A stretch of 64,000 nt of DNA from Amycolatopsis orientalis DSM 40040 = KCTC 9412 (GCF_000478275.1 NZ_ASJB01000097.1:123696-187695); one strand, 5' to 3'. Counted from the stretch's first letter, positions 17,285 through 28,155 are shown. Numbers and translations: made by a program. The notes: generated by a model not told the origin, from the sequence alone.

Positions 17285-17893
17285 TCAGCCGCCGAAAACG
17301 ATCTTGAAATCACGCAGGTGAGCGCTCAGGACGGGCCGCTGACCGGCGAGGAAGCCGAGTGGCCCGGAGTCGTTGATCCGCCAGTCCGCGGCCGCCGGAT
17401 GCGGGCGAGCCGTCGCCCGGACGGGGCTGCGTTTGAGACGGCCGTCCAGCATCTGGACGACGTCGAAGGCGGCGGGCAGCTTCACCGGGAGGCTCGGGCG
17501 GGCGGTGAAGGCGGCCGTCGCGATCCAGTCCTCGTGAGTGGCCGCCGAGGCGGTGAAGGTCCGCCCATGGGTGAAGTCGAGCGCGGCGAGGTCCTTCGGG
17601 ATGCCCCACAGCGCGCGCCCGCCGGCGAGCGAGACCTCGCTGTCGACCCAGATGTCGGTGATGGAGCTGGAGAGCCGCTCGCCCCGGACGGCCACCGTCG
17701 CCAGCAGTTCGTGGTACTGGAGCTGACCGGGCTCCTGGTAGTCGATCCAGGCCGTGAAGACCTGCGCGCGGCCGCCGACCACGATGGGCTCGGCCCCTTC
17801 GGGCAGGCCGGGAAGTTCGCTCACCGGGACACGCCAGACCGACAGGTACGCCTGGCCCGCCAGGTTCCACGGTTCCGGGGGATAGGCGGTCAC
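17285..17893 (-). CDS. Acetoacetate decarboxylase-like protein
   Basis: 202 residues. Family features are the SELPGLPEGAEPIVVGG strand region and ALWGIPKDLA, where the lysine is at the place of the Schiff-base lysine region of acetoacetate decarboxylases. Many members act on other beta-keto or aldol substrates, so decarboxylation is only a family suggestion. GTG at 17893 overlaps the stop of the upstream enoyl-CoA hydratase (bases TCAC), which shows translational coupling. Longer open readings extend through the hydratase in another frame and were not used. Confidence 0.7.
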   Translation of the reverse strand: MTAYPPEPWNLAGQAYLSVWRVPVSELPGLPEGAEPIVVGGRAQVFTAWIDYQEPGQLQYHELLATVAVRGERLSSSITDIWVDSEVSLAGGRALWGIPKDLAALDFTHGRTFTASAATHEDWIATAAFTARPSLPVKLPAAFDVVQMLDGRLKRSPVRATARPHPAAADWRINDSGPLGFLAGQRPVLSAHLRDFKIVFGG

Positions 17894-18729
17894 GCGTTCC
17901 GCCAGGGCAGGTAGGCGGGCTGGTCGGTGTCGACACGCATGGAGAACTCCGGTGGTCGTTTCTGCAGGAAGGACATGACCCCCTCGACGGCGTCCGGGCT
18001 GGCGCCCAGGCCGCCGATCAGCCGTGAGTCCAGTTCGTGCACGGGGAACGGCGACGCGGCGCTCGCCATCCGGTACAGCAGCTGGCGGGTCACCGCGACC
18101 GACACGGGTGCCGTGGTCGTGGCTATCTCGTGAGCCAGTTCGCGGGCCTTGCCGAGTACCTCTCCCGGCTCGTGGACACTGTGGACCAGCCCGGCGCTCT
18201 TCGCCTCCTCGGCGCCGAAGACCCGGCCGCTGATCATCCAATCGAGTGCCGTGCCCATCCCCACCAGCCGGGGCAGGAACCACGCGGACGCGCCTTCGGG
18301 GTAGATCCCGCGGCGGACGAACACGAACCCGAACCGGGAATCGGTGGACGCCAGCCGGTAGTCGCACGACAGCGTGATCGTGATGCCGCCGCCGACGGCC
18401 GCGCCCCGCAGGGCCGCGATCACCGGTTTGTTCATCGTGAAGATCCGCTTCGAGCAGCGTCCCGCCGGTTCCTGCCAGGCCGCGTCCGGGCCGGTCTCCG
18501 GGTCGAAGTCGAAACCGCCCTGGGAAAGGTCGGCGCCCACCGAGAAATCCTTGCCGTTGCCGGTCAAGATCACCACCCGGACGTCTTCGTCGCGGTCGGC
18601 CCGGTCCATCGCGTCGCCGAGTTCGTCGGCCATGCGGATGGTGTAGCCGTTGCGGGCCTCGGGCCGGTCGAGCGTGACCGTCGCGACGCGATCGGCGACC
18701 TCGTAGGTGATTTCGGCGTACGCGCTCAT
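17890..18729 (-). CDS. Enoyl-CoA hydratase/isomerase family protein
   Basis: 279 residues, crotonase fold. It probably hydrates a 2-enoyl-CoA. The oxyanion-hole segments are GADLSQGG (after TGNGKDFSV) and RGAAVGGGITITLSCDYRLA; the catalytic Glu region reads RRGIYPEGASAWFLPRLVG, with Glu at the position usual for the second half of the site. It starts at the ATG at 18729; the upstream bases hold a near-palindromic operator shared with the P450 promoter. It forms an operon with the decarboxylase-like gene. Confidence 0.85.
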   Translation of the reverse strand: MSAYAEITYEVADRVATVTLDRPEARNGYTIRMADELGDAMDRADRDEDVRVVILTGNGKDFSVGADLSQGGFDFDPETGPDAAWQEPAGRCSKRIFTMNKPVIAALRGAAVGGGITITLSCDYRLASTDSRFGFVFVRRGIYPEGASAWFLPRLVGMGTALDWMISGRVFGAEEAKSAGLVHSVHEPGEVLGKARELAHEIATTTAPVSVAVTRQLLYRMASAASPFPVHELDSRLIGGLGASPDAVEGVMSFLQKRPPEFSMRVDTDQPAYLPWRNA

Positions 18730-18755
18730 GACGTGAAGGTAAGCCAACCCGAGTG

Positions 18756-18774
18756 TGTTGACAAGATGTCAATA
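18756..18774. promoter_or_regulatory. Candidate operator upstream of the enoyl-CoA hydratase gene
   Basis: Contains the perfect inverted repeat TTGACA-AGA-TGTCAA. Its minus-strand reading, TATTGACATCTTGTCAACA, matches the site at 10092-10110. It lies 27 bases before the ATG, where a repressor would block initiation. Confidence 0.5.
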
Positions 18775-18779
18775 AGGCT

Positions 18780-19259
18780 TCATTCGACGTCGTCCAGGTG
18801 GTCCGCGTAGTACTCGACCGCCCGCCGGTACCGCTGGACTCCCGCGTCGGCGCTGGTCGCCGCGAGCACCTTCAGCAGCGTTCCCGCGGCCTCGCGTGCT
18901 TCGCCGACGTTGTAGAGCGCCATGGCGAGGAACGTCCTCAGTGCCGCGTCGTCCGGGAACTCGTCCAGGCCGCGACGCAGGGTTTTGAGCGCTTCGTCGT
19001 AGCGGCCGAGTACGCGATACGTGCTGCCGAGTCCGACGAACACGCCGTGTCTGTCCTCTGTGGACAGCCCGTCGCCCGCCAGTGCCCTTTCGTAGAAGGG
19101 GGCGGCTTCGGCCTCCAGGCCGGCGGAATCGTGTGCCCACGCCGTCTGGTAGGCGATCACGGCGTCCCGCGGGTGCTGTTCCGTCAGTGCGATCAGCCGC
19201 AGGCGGGCCTCGTCGGTGCCTTGTTCCCGGAGCCGGATGGCTTCCTGTGCCTCGTTCAT
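18780..19259 (-). CDS. Tetratricopeptide repeat protein
   Basis: 159 residues, all helical by composition, with TPR-like units such as GLGSTYRVLGRYDEALKTLRRGLDEFP (about 76-102) and LAMALYNVGEAREAAGTLLKVL. It has no signal peptide or enzymatic domain, so a protein-binding role in the cytoplasm is likely. The start overlaps the stop of the MerR gene by four bases, so the two are co-expressed. Confidence 0.75.
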   Translation of the reverse strand: MNEAQEAIRLREQGTDEARLRLIALTEQHPRDAVIAYQTAWAHDSAGLEAEAAPFYERALAGDGLSTEDRHGVFVGLGSTYRVLGRYDEALKTLRRGLDEFPDDAALRTFLAMALYNVGEAREAAGTLLKVLAATSADAGVQRYRRAVEYYADHLDDVE

Positions 19260-19648
19260 GCGGCGGCGCCGTCGAAGGGCGGATAGCTTTCGCCGCCGAC
19301 ACGCTCGGCCACGACGATGTACTCGGCCAGCGCGTCACGCGAACGCGCCAGCTTGGCCATCTGCTCGTCCAGACGTCCGAGGCGCTCTCGCATCGCGGCC
19401 AGCAGTTCGGGACAGCCGATCAGTTCGGGCTCCTCGCCGATCGCGCAGGGCAGGAGGTACGCGATGTCCTCGGACGACAGACCGGCGGCGAGCAGGTGGC
19501 GGATCTGCTTGACCCGCAGCAAGGCGGTCTCGTCGTACTCGCGGTAGCCGTTCGTGGCGCGGTCCGCCTCCAGGAGACCTTGGGCCTCGTAGTAGCGCAA
19601 CTGATGGGCGTTGACGCCCGTCCGGTGACTCAGTTCACCGATCTTCAT
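19256..19648 (-). CDS. MerR family transcriptional regulator
   Basis: 130 residues. The N-terminal MerR helix-turn-helix is clear (MKIGELSHRTGVNAHQLRYY, then GLLEADRATNGYREYDE), followed by a coiled dimerisation helix near residues 85-115. The two C-terminal-half cysteines (CAIGEE, IGCPELL) might sense a metal or thiol, but this is open. Only 49 bases separate it from the divergent imine-reductase-like gene, the usual MerR arrangement for controlling both directions. Confidence 0.85.
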   Translation of the reverse strand: MKIGELSHRTGVNAHQLRYYEAQGLLEADRATNGYREYDETALLRVKQIRHLLAAGLSSEDIAYLLPCAIGEEPELIGCPELLAAMRERLGRLDEQMAKLARSRDALAEYIVVAERVGGESYPPFDGAAA

Positions 19649-19697
19649 CGTTTCCCCACTTGACCTTCATACCGATATCAACGTTGACGATCGTGCC

Positions 19698-20555
19698 ATG
19701 ACAGACGCGAAAACCCCGGTATCGATCATCGGCCTCGGTCTCATGGGCACCGCGCTCGCCCGCGCGTTCCTGACGGCCGGGCATCCCACGACCGTGTGGA
19801 ACAGGACCGCCGCCAAAGCGGACGCGCTCGTGGCCGACGGCGCCCGGCTCGCGCCCACGATCGGCGACGCGCTCGGTTCGGGCGGTGTGACGATCCTGTG
19901 CCTCACCGACTATTCGGCCGTCCGCGAACTGCTCGGCGGCGCCGAGCTGGCGGGCACCACCCTGCTCAACCTGACCTCGGGTGACTCCGCCCAGGCCCGG
20001 GAAACGGCCACCTGGGCGGAAAAACAGGGCGCCCGGTACCTGGACGGCGCGATCATGGCCGTCCCGTCGGCGATCGGGACCGACGAGGCGGTGATCCTGC
20101 TCAGCGGGCCGCGGCCGGACTTCGAGATCGGCGCGCTCGGCACGATCAGCCATCTCGGCGAGGACCCGGGGCTGGCTTCCCTCTACGACGTCGCCGGTCT
20201 GGCCATGATGTGGAGCATTCTGAACGCGTGGCTGCAGGGCACCGCGATGCTCAAGACGGCGGGCATCGACGCCGCGACCTACGCGCCGTTCGCGCAGCAG
20301 ATCGCCGTCGGCGTCGCGGGCTGGCTGCCCGGGTACGCCGAGCAGGTCGACGCAGGCGCGTTCCCCGCGGAGGTGGCGGCCTTGGAGACCGACGCGCGGG
20401 CGATGGCGCATCTGGTCGAGGAGAGCGAGGCGCTCGGCGTCAACGCCGAACTGCCGAAGCTGCTGAAGGCGATGGCCGACCGCGCGATCGCCGCCGGACA
20501 CGGCGGGGAGCAGTACCCCGTACTGATCGAAGAGTTCAGCCGCCCGGGCCGGTGA
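19698..20555 (+). CDS. NADP-binding oxidoreductase, imine-reductase / 6-phosphogluconate dehydrogenase-like
   Basis: 285 residues. The Rossmann start is IGLGLMGTALARAF (12-24), and VWNRTAAKA (33-41) is the NADP-phosphate pocket typical of imine reductases. The C-terminal half is helical, with DPGLASLYDVAGLAMMWS carrying the Tyr/Asp region that varies in IREDs. A cyclic imine or beta-hydroxyacid substrate is possible. It is probably controlled by the divergent MerR gene. Confidence 0.8.
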   Translation: MTDAKTPVSIIGLGLMGTALARAFLTAGHPTTVWNRTAAKADALVADGARLAPTIGDALGSGGVTILCLTDYSAVRELLGGAELAGTTLLNLTSGDSAQARETATWAEKQGARYLDGAIMAVPSAIGTDEAVILLSGPRPDFEIGALGTISHLGEDPGLASLYDVAGLAMMWSILNAWLQGTAMLKTAGIDAATYAPFAQQIAVGVAGWLPGYAEQVDAGAFPAEVAALETDARAMAHLVEESEALGVNAELPKLLKAMADRAIAAGHGGEQYPVLIEEFSRPGR

Positions 20556-20598
20556 GTTAAGACGGACACGATGGCTGAAGCCGCCCGTTTCGGGTGGG

Positions 20599-20660
20599 TC
20601 GCGTGGGTCGTGAGTGGCGAGTGTCGTTCTAACGGCACTTACCACTCACGACCCACGCGA
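20599..20660. repeat. Family A palindromic repeat copy 4 (variant arms, extended stem)
   Basis: The core 20608-20651 has the second arm type (GAGTGTCGTT / AACGGCACTTAC, two mismatches). Outside it the pairing continues with TCGCGTGGG / CCCACGCGA, giving a 62-bp inverted repeat. It lies after the imine-reductase-like gene and before the acyl-CoA operon. Confidence 0.85.
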
Positions 20661-20725
20661 GGTCTGGGCCCAGGCAGGGGGCCTTCAGGACGGTGCCGCC
20701 CGGGCTGGGGGGTGGGCGGGTAAAA

Positions 20726-20741
20726 CAATCAGGCGTGCTTG
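20726..20741. promoter_or_regulatory. Candidate TetR operator of the acyl-CoA operon
   Basis: CAATCAGGCGTGCTTG is an inverted repeat with arms CAATCA/TGCTTG (one mismatch), 49 bases before the first gene of an operon that ends with its own TetR gene. The position and type fit autoregulation of the whole operon. Confidence 0.4.
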
Positions 20742-20790
20742 CTTTTTTCGGGCACGGGTGCCAGCCTGGGGAGGACGCGAGGAGGCGGGC

Positions 20791-21581
20791 ATGGCTGACC
20801 TTGGCGTGATCCTTGGGGATCTCGCGGCGGAATCACAGGCCATCGACGACGTGGTGGCGGAACTGCCCGCGTCGGACTGGGCGCGGCAGACCCCGGCCGA
20901 AGGCTGGACGATCGCTCATCAGATAGCCCATCTGGCCTGGACGGACAGGAAGGCGCTGATCGCGGCGCGCGGGTCCGAGGCCGACTGGCAGGCCGAGATC
21001 GAAGGGCTCCTCGCGACGGGGGAGAGCTACGTCGACGAGGGCGCGGCCGAGGGTGCGAAGACACCGCCCCGTGCGCTGCTGGAGCAGTGGCGCGCCGGCC
21101 GCGCGGAACTCGCCGAGGCGCTCGCCGCGGTGCCCGACGGCCAGAAGATCCCCTGGTACGGCCCCCCGATGAGCGCGGCCTCCATGGTGACCGCGCGGCT
21201 CATGGAGACCTGGGCGCACGGCCAGGACATCTTCGACGCGCTCGGCCTCCCGCGCGAGAACACGGCCAGGATCTGGCATATCGCCCGGTTCGGGACCCGC
21301 ACGCGCGACTTCGCCTACAAGCTCAACTCACTCGCCCCGCCCGCGGAGGAGTTCCGCGTCGAGCTGGCCGCGCCCGACGGCGCCACCTGGGCGTTCGGGC
21401 CCGAGGACGCCGGGCAGCGGCTCACCGGGAGCGCGGTCGACTTCTGCCTGGTCATCACCCAGCGCCGTCATCCCGACGACACCGACCTGGTCGCCACCGG
21501 GAAGGACGTCGAGGAATGGCTCGGGATCGCGCAGGCGTTCGCCGGTCCTCCGGGTGCGGGACGGCGGCCGGGGCAGTTCGC

Positions 21582-21585
<4 letters not shown>
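20791..21585 (+). CDS. TIGR03084 family protein (DinB/maleylpyruvate-isomerase-like fold)
   Basis: 264 residues. The four-helix N-terminal domain with WTIAHQIAHLAWTD (around residues 42-55) resembles the metal/mycothiol-binding domain of maleylpyruvate isomerase-like proteins. The C-terminal part resembles the wHTH/SCP2-like tail of TIGR03084 proteins. The molecular function is unknown. Members recur beside AtuA-like and acyl-CoA carboxylase genes in actinomycetes, as here. The start is ATG with GGAGG upstream; the stop overlaps the next start (ATGA). Confidence 0.75.
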
Positions 21586-23275
<1,690 letters not shown>

Positions 23276-23279
<4 letters not shown>

Positions 23280-24424
23280 CCGACCTCTTCACCACGCCGG
23301 AACGCGTCGAGCTGCGCAAGACCGTCCGGCGCTTCACCGAAACCGAGATCCTGCCCCACCTCGACGACTGGGAGCGCGCGGGCGAGCTGCCGCGCGAGCT
23401 GCACCGCAAGGCCGGGGAACTCGGGTTGCTCGGTGTCGGCTTCCCCGAGGAGGTCGGCGGCGGGGGCGGCGACTACCTCGACGCCGTCGTCATCGCCGAG
23501 GAACTGCACTACGCGGGTGGATCCGGCGGTTTGTTCGCCTCGCTGTTCACCTGCGGCATCGCCGTCCCGCATATCGCGGCCGCCGGGGATCCGGTGCAGA
23601 TCGAACGCTGGGTCCGGCCGACGCTGGAAGGCGCCAAGATCGGCTCGCTCGCGGTCACCGAACCCGACGGCGGCTCCGACGTCGCCGGGATCCGCACCAC
23701 CGCGGTGCGCGAAGGCGACGAGTACGTCATCAACGGCGCCAAGACCTTCATCACCTCGGGCTGCCGCGCCGATTTCGTGACCACCGTGGTCCGCACCGGG
23801 GAATCCGGCGCCCACGGGATCTCGCTCATCGTGGTCGAACGCGGGACACCCGGTTTCACCGTGTCCCGCAAGCTGGAGAAGATGGGCTGGCTCTGCTCGG
23901 ACACCGCCGAGTTGTCCTATGTGGACGTCCGGGTGCCCGCCGAGAACCTGATCGGCGCCGAGAACAGCGGTTTCGCCCAGGTGGCGACGCAGTTCGTCAC
24001 CGAGCGGGTCTCGCTGGCCGTGCAGGGGTACGCGCACGCGCAACGCGCGCTCGACCTGACGCTGGACTGGTGCCGTCTGCGGGAGACGTTCGGTCGTCCG
24101 CTGATCTCGCGTCAGCTGGTACAGCACAAACTCACCGAGATGGCCCGCAAGATCGACGTCGCCCGGAGCTACACCAGGCAGGTCGCGCAGCGGCACGTCG
24201 CGGGTGAAGAGGTCATCGCCGAAGCCTGTTTCGCGAAGAACACCGCCGTTGAGACCGCCGAATGGGTGGTCAACGAGGCCGTGCAGCTGCACGGCGGACT
24301 CGGCTACATGCGGGAGTCCGAAGTGGAGCGTCACTACCGTGACGTGCGCATCCTCGGTATCGGCGGCGGCACCAACGAGATCCTCACCGGCTTGGCCGCG
24401 AAGCGATTGGGATACACCGCATGA
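23276..24424 (+). CDS. Acyl-CoA dehydrogenase, isovaleryl/citronellyl-CoA type
   Basis: 382 residues. An FAD enzyme that introduces a 2,3-double bond into an acyl-CoA. FAD/substrate motifs are LAVTEPDGGSDVAG (125-138) and FITSGCRADF. The usual C-terminal catalytic Glu (IYEGT) is replaced (IGGGT, Gly364), while Glu243 in the helix segment TERVSLAVQ lines up with the base used by isovaleryl-CoA dehydrogenase. This placement favours branched-chain substrates. GTG at 23276 overlaps the previous stop. Confidence 0.88.
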
Positions 24425-26019
24425 GCACCATCAGGTCCACTGTGGACACGCGGAGCGAGGAGTTCGCCGCCAACCGCGAGTCCATGCTCGGCAAACTCGC
24501 CGAGATCGACGGGGAGCACGCCAAGGCGATCGCGGGCGGCGGCGAGAAGTACGTCGCCCGGCACCGCAAACGCGGCAAGCTGCTCGCCCGTGAACGGATC
24601 GAACTCCTCCTCGACGAGGACTCGCCGTTCCTGGAACTTTCGCCACTGGCCGCCTGGGGTTCGGACTACCAGGTGGGCGCCAGCGTGATCACCGGGATCG
24701 GCGTGGTCGAAGGCGTCGAGTGCATGATCTCGGCGAGCGACCCCACGGTCAAAGGCGGCGCGAGCAACCCGTGGACGGCCAAGAAGAGCTACCGTGCCGC
24801 GGACATCGCCGCGCAGAACCGCCTGCCGGTGATCAACCTCGTCGAGTCCGGCGGCGCGGATCTGCCGACGCAGAAGGAGATCTTCATCCCCGGCGGCCGG
24901 ATCTTCCGCGACATCACGCGGTCTTCGGCGGCGAAGGTGCCCACGATCGCGCTGGTGTTCGGCAACTCCACCGCGGGCGGGGCGTACCTGCCCGGCATGT
25001 CGGACTACGTCGTGATGGTCAAGGAACGCGCCAAGGTGTTCCTCGGCGGCCCGCCGCTGGTCAAGATGGCCACCGGTGAGGAGTCCGACGACGAATCGCT
25101 CGGCGGCGCCGAGATGCATGCCCGCACCTCGGGCCTCGCCGACTATCTCGCCGCGGACGAAGAGGACGCGATCCGGCTAGGCCGCAGCATCGTAAAACGG
25201 CTCAACTGGACCAAGCAGGGGCCGACACCGAAGCCGGATTACGCCGAGCCGCTGTACTCCGCCGAAGACCTGCTCGGCATCGTGCCCACCGACCTCAAGG
25301 TGCCCTTCGACCCGCGCGAGGTGATCGCCAGGGTCGCCGACGGTTCCGACTTCGACGAGTTCAAACCCTTGTACGGCAGCAGCCTCGCCACCGGCTGGGC
25401 GAGTATCCACGGTTACCCGGTCGGCATCCTCGCCAACGCGCAGGGTGTGTTGTTCGGCGAGGAATCGCAGAAGGCGGCGCAGTTCATCCAGCTGGCCAAC
25501 CAGATCGACACGCCGCTGGTCTTCCTGCACAACACCACCGGCTACATGGTCGGCAAGGAGTACGAACAGAGCGGCATCATCAAACACGGCGCGATGATGA
25601 TCAACGCCGTGTCGAATTCGAAGGTCCCGCATCTGTCGGTGCTCATGGGCGCCTCGTACGGCGCCGGGCACTACGGCATGTGCGGCCGTGCCTACGATCC
25701 CCGGTTCCTGTTCGCCTGGCCCAGCGCGAAATCAGCGGTCATGGGGCCGCAACAGCTGGCGGGCGTGCTGTCCATTGTGGCCCGTGCCGCCGCCGCGTCG
25801 CGCGGGCAGGATTACAACGAGGAGCACGACGCGGCCATGCGCGCCATGGTGGAGGGCCAGATCGAGGCGGAGTCGATGCCGATGTTCCTCTCCGGGATGC
25901 TCTATGACGACGGGATCATCGATCCCCGCGACACCCGCACGGTGCTCGGGCTCAGCCTGTCCGTGATCCACAATGGACCAGTGAAGGGCGCCGAGGGCTT
26001 CGGCGTCTTCCGTATGTGA
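24421..26019 (+). CDS. Acyl-CoA carboxylase carboxyltransferase (beta) subunit
   Basis: 532 residues, one full carboxyltransferase with N- and C-halves. It transfers CO2 from biotin to an acyl-CoA. Seen: the oxyanion segments SGGADLPTQKEIF and FGNSTAGGAYLPGMSDY in the N-half, and LHNTTGYMVGKEYE plus GASYGAGHYGMCGRAYDPRF in the C-half. The C-half motif is like methylcrotonyl-/geranyl-CoA carboxylase beta chains, rather than propionyl-CoA ones. ATGA overlap with the upstream dehydrogenase. Its alpha partner is 183 bases downstream. Confidence 0.88.
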   Translation: MSTIRSTVDTRSEEFAANRESMLGKLAEIDGEHAKAIAGGGEKYVARHRKRGKLLARERIELLLDEDSPFLELSPLAAWGSDYQVGASVITGIGVVEGVECMISASDPTVKGGASNPWTAKKSYRAADIAAQNRLPVINLVESGGADLPTQKEIFIPGGRIFRDITRSSAAKVPTIALVFGNSTAGGAYLPGMSDYVVMVKERAKVFLGGPPLVKMATGEESDDESLGGAEMHARTSGLADYLAADEEDAIRLGRSIVKRLNWTKQGPTPKPDYAEPLYSAEDLLGIVPTDLKVPFDPREVIARVADGSDFDEFKPLYGSSLATGWASIHGYPVGILANAQGVLFGEESQKAAQFIQLANQIDTPLVFLHNTTGYMVGKEYEQSGIIKHGAMMINAVSNSKVPHLSVLMGASYGAGHYGMCGRAYDPRFLFAWPSAKSAVMGPQQLAGVLSIVARAAAASRGQDYNEEHDAAMRAMVEGQIEAESMPMFLSGMLYDDGIIDPRDTRTVLGLSLSVIHNGPVKGAEGFGVFRM

Positions 26020-26202
26020 CGGGAGGCGGAGCAGACTGATGTCGCGGCAACCAAATGTACGTAAAGGCGCGCGCTCAGCCGAAGGCCCCGCTATCGGGGC
26101 GGCAGGGCGCTTGTCGACCAAGAGTGCGGATGCTACGCGAAGTCGCGCCCTGGCGACCCGATCGCGGACGCGCGCAATCTCGCGTAAAGGACAGTGAGCG
26201 GC
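26020..26202 (+). other. Non-coding gap inside the acyl-CoA operon
   Basis: This is the only long gap in an operon otherwise joined by overlaps or 10-base spacers. It holds a short hairpin (GGCCCCGCTATCGGGGC, about 26081-26097) and a longer pairing, CAGGGCGC with GCGCCCTG. No convincing gene is seen. An internal promoter or transcript-processing site is possible. AAAGGA before 26203 serves as the ribosome site of the next gene. Confidence 0.45.
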
Positions 26203-28155
26203 ATGATCGAGAAATTGCTGGTCGCCAACCGCGGGGAGATCGCACGCCGCGTGTTCCGCACCTGCCGCGACGCCGGGATCGGCACGGTCGCGGTGTTCTC
26301 CGACGCGGACGCCGACGCCCCGCACACCGCCGAGGCGGACGTCGCCGTCCGGCTGCCGGGGAACGCGCCGTCCGACACCTATCTCCGTGCCGAACTGCTG
26401 ATCAAGGCGGCCGTCGAGACCGGTGCCGACGCGATCCACCCCGGCTACGGTTTCCTGTCCGAGAACGCCGCGTTCGCCCGCGCCGTCCTCGACGCCGGGC
26501 ACACCTGGGTCGGCCCGCCGCCGGAGGCCATCGAGAGTATGGGCTCCAAGGTCGAGTCCAAGCGGATGATGGCCGAAGCCGGTGTCCCGGTCCTGTCCGA
26601 ATTGGACCCGGCCGAGGTCACCGAAGCCGACCTTCCCTTGCTGGTCAAGGCCTCCGCCGGGGGTGGCGGCCGCGGTATGCGTGTCGTGCGCTCGCTCGGC
26701 GAACTCGCCGAAGCCGTCGAAGGGGCCAGCGCCGAAGCGGCGTCGGCCTTCGGCGACCCGACGGTGTTCTGCGAGCGGTATCTGGAGACCGGACGCCATA
26801 TCGAGGTCCAGGTGCTCGCCGACACCCACGGCACGGTGTGGGCGGTGGGGGAGCGGGAGTGCTCGATCCAGCGCCGCCACCAGAAGGTGGTCGAAGAGGC
26901 GCCGTCCCCGTTCGTCGACGAACCCATGCGGGAGGCGCTGTTCGACGCCGCGCGCAAGGCCGCGCAGGCGATCGACTACGTCGGCGCCGGCACGGTCGAG
27001 TTCCTCGCCGGTCCGGACGGGCGGTTCTACTTCCTGGAGATGAACACCCGGCTCCAGGTGGAGCATCCGGTCACCGAGGCCACGACCGGACTCGACCTCG
27101 TCTCCTTGCAGCTGCGGATCGCCGAGGGCGAGCACCTGCCCATCGAGGAGCCGGAAACGCGGGGCCACGCGATCGAGGTCCGGCTCTACGCCGAGGACCC
27201 GTCGGCGGGCTGGCAGCCGCAGAGCGGCACCCTGCACCGGTTCGAGGTTCCCGCGGCACAGCGGGAATTCGAGGTCGGTCCGGGTGTCCGGCTCGACTCC
27301 GGGTTCGTCAGTGGCCAGACCGTCGGTGTGCACTACGACCCGATGCTCGCCAAGGTGATCGCCTACGCTCCGGATCGCCGGAGCGCGGCTCGCGCCCTGG
27401 CCGGGGCCTTGGCCGGTGCCGAGATCCACGGTGTGGTGACCAACCGCGACCTGCTGGTGAACGTCCTGCGCCATGAGGCCTTCCTGGCGGGCGAGACCGA
27501 CACGGCGTTCTTCGATCGCCACGGGCTCGAAACTCTGGCCCGGCCACTGGCCACTGTGGACAGTGTACGGATTTCCGCGCTGGCCGCCGCGCTGGCAGGC
27601 GCGGCCGCGAACCGCTCGGCCGCCGGGGTGCAGGGACGACTGCCGAGCGGATGGCGCAATGTCCGCTCGCAAGGACAGCGCAAACGTTTCCGTCGAGGTG
27701 AAGACGAGATCGAGATCGTCTACACCCTCGGCCGGGACGGTCTGCGCGCCGACGGCTTCGAAGGCGTCGAACTGGTTTCCGCCGAGAGCGACGGCGTGGT
27801 GATCGAGGTTTCCGGGGTGCGGCGGAAGTTCGCCGTCGCCCGGTACGGCGACACGGTGTACGTCGATTCGCCGGAAGGCACCGTCGAACTGGGCGTGGTG
27901 CCGAGGTACACCGACCCGGACGCGGCACTCGCCGCGGGTTCGCTGGTGGCGCCGATGCCGGGCACGGTCGTCCGGCTCGCGGTCGAGGCCGGGGACACCG
28001 TCAAGACCGGCGATCCGTTGCTGTGGCTGGAGGCGATGAAGATGGAACACCGGATCGCGGCGCCCGCCGACGGCGTCGTGACGGAACTCCCGGTGGTCGT
28101 CGGACAACAGGTCGAAGTGGGCACGATCCTCGCGGTGGTAGGAGAGAACGAATGA
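26203..28155 (+). CDS. Acyl-CoA carboxylase biotin-carboxylase/biotin-carrier (alpha) subunit
   Basis: 650 residues. ATP-dependent carboxylation of its own biotin. Biotin carboxylase (about 1-445) starts MIEKLLVANRGEIARRV and has the ATP loop KASAGGGGRGMR, the HIEVQVLAD strand and catalytic EMNTRLQVEHPVTE. The biotin carrier domain ends the protein with EAMKMEH, biotinylated at Lys613. An in-frame GTG at 26194 lies too near the AAAGGA site, so ATG at 26203 is used. Length and layout fit methylcrotonyl- or geranyl-CoA carboxylase alpha chains. ATGA overlap with the next gene. Confidence 0.9.
   Translation: MIEKLLVANRGEIARRVFRTCRDAGIGTVAVFSDADADAPHTAEADVAVRLPGNAPSDTYLRAELLIKAAVETGADAIHPGYGFLSENAAFARAVLDAGHTWVGPPPEAIESMGSKVESKRMMAEAGVPVLSELDPAEVTEADLPLLVKASAGGGGRGMRVVRSLGELAEAVEGASAEAASAFGDPTVFCERYLETGRHIEVQVLADTHGTVWAVGERECSIQRRHQKVVEEAPSPFVDEPMREALFDAARKAAQAIDYVGAGTVEFLAGPDGRFYFLEMNTRLQVEHPVTEATTGLDLVSLQLRIAEGEHLPIEEPETRGHAIEVRLYAEDPSAGWQPQSGTLHRFEVPAAQREFEVGPGVRLDSGFVSGQTVGVHYDPMLAKVIAYAPDRRSAARALAGALAGAEIHGVVTNRDLLVNVLRHEAFLAGETDTAFFDRHGLETLARPLATVDSVRISALAAALAGAAANRSAAGVQGRLPSGWRNVRSQGQRKRFRRGEDEIEIVYTLGRDGLRADGFEGVELVSAESDGVVIEVSGVRRKFAVARYGDTVYVDSPEGTVELGVVPRYTDPDAALAAGSLVAPMPGTVVRLAVEAGDTVKTGDPLLWLEAMKMEHRIAAPADGVVTELPVVVGQQVEVGTILAVVGENE

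Noticed and set aside
17285..18772. A fusion of hydratase and decarboxylase-like protein
   Set aside because: The hydratase motifs lie in a different frame. The decarboxylase-like protein has its own GTG overlapping the hydratase stop.
8597..20555. P450 plus imine-reductase-like gene as a natural-product cluster
   Set aside because: They are 9 kb apart with core metabolic genes (metE, nrdAB) between them, and no scaffold-forming enzyme is present.
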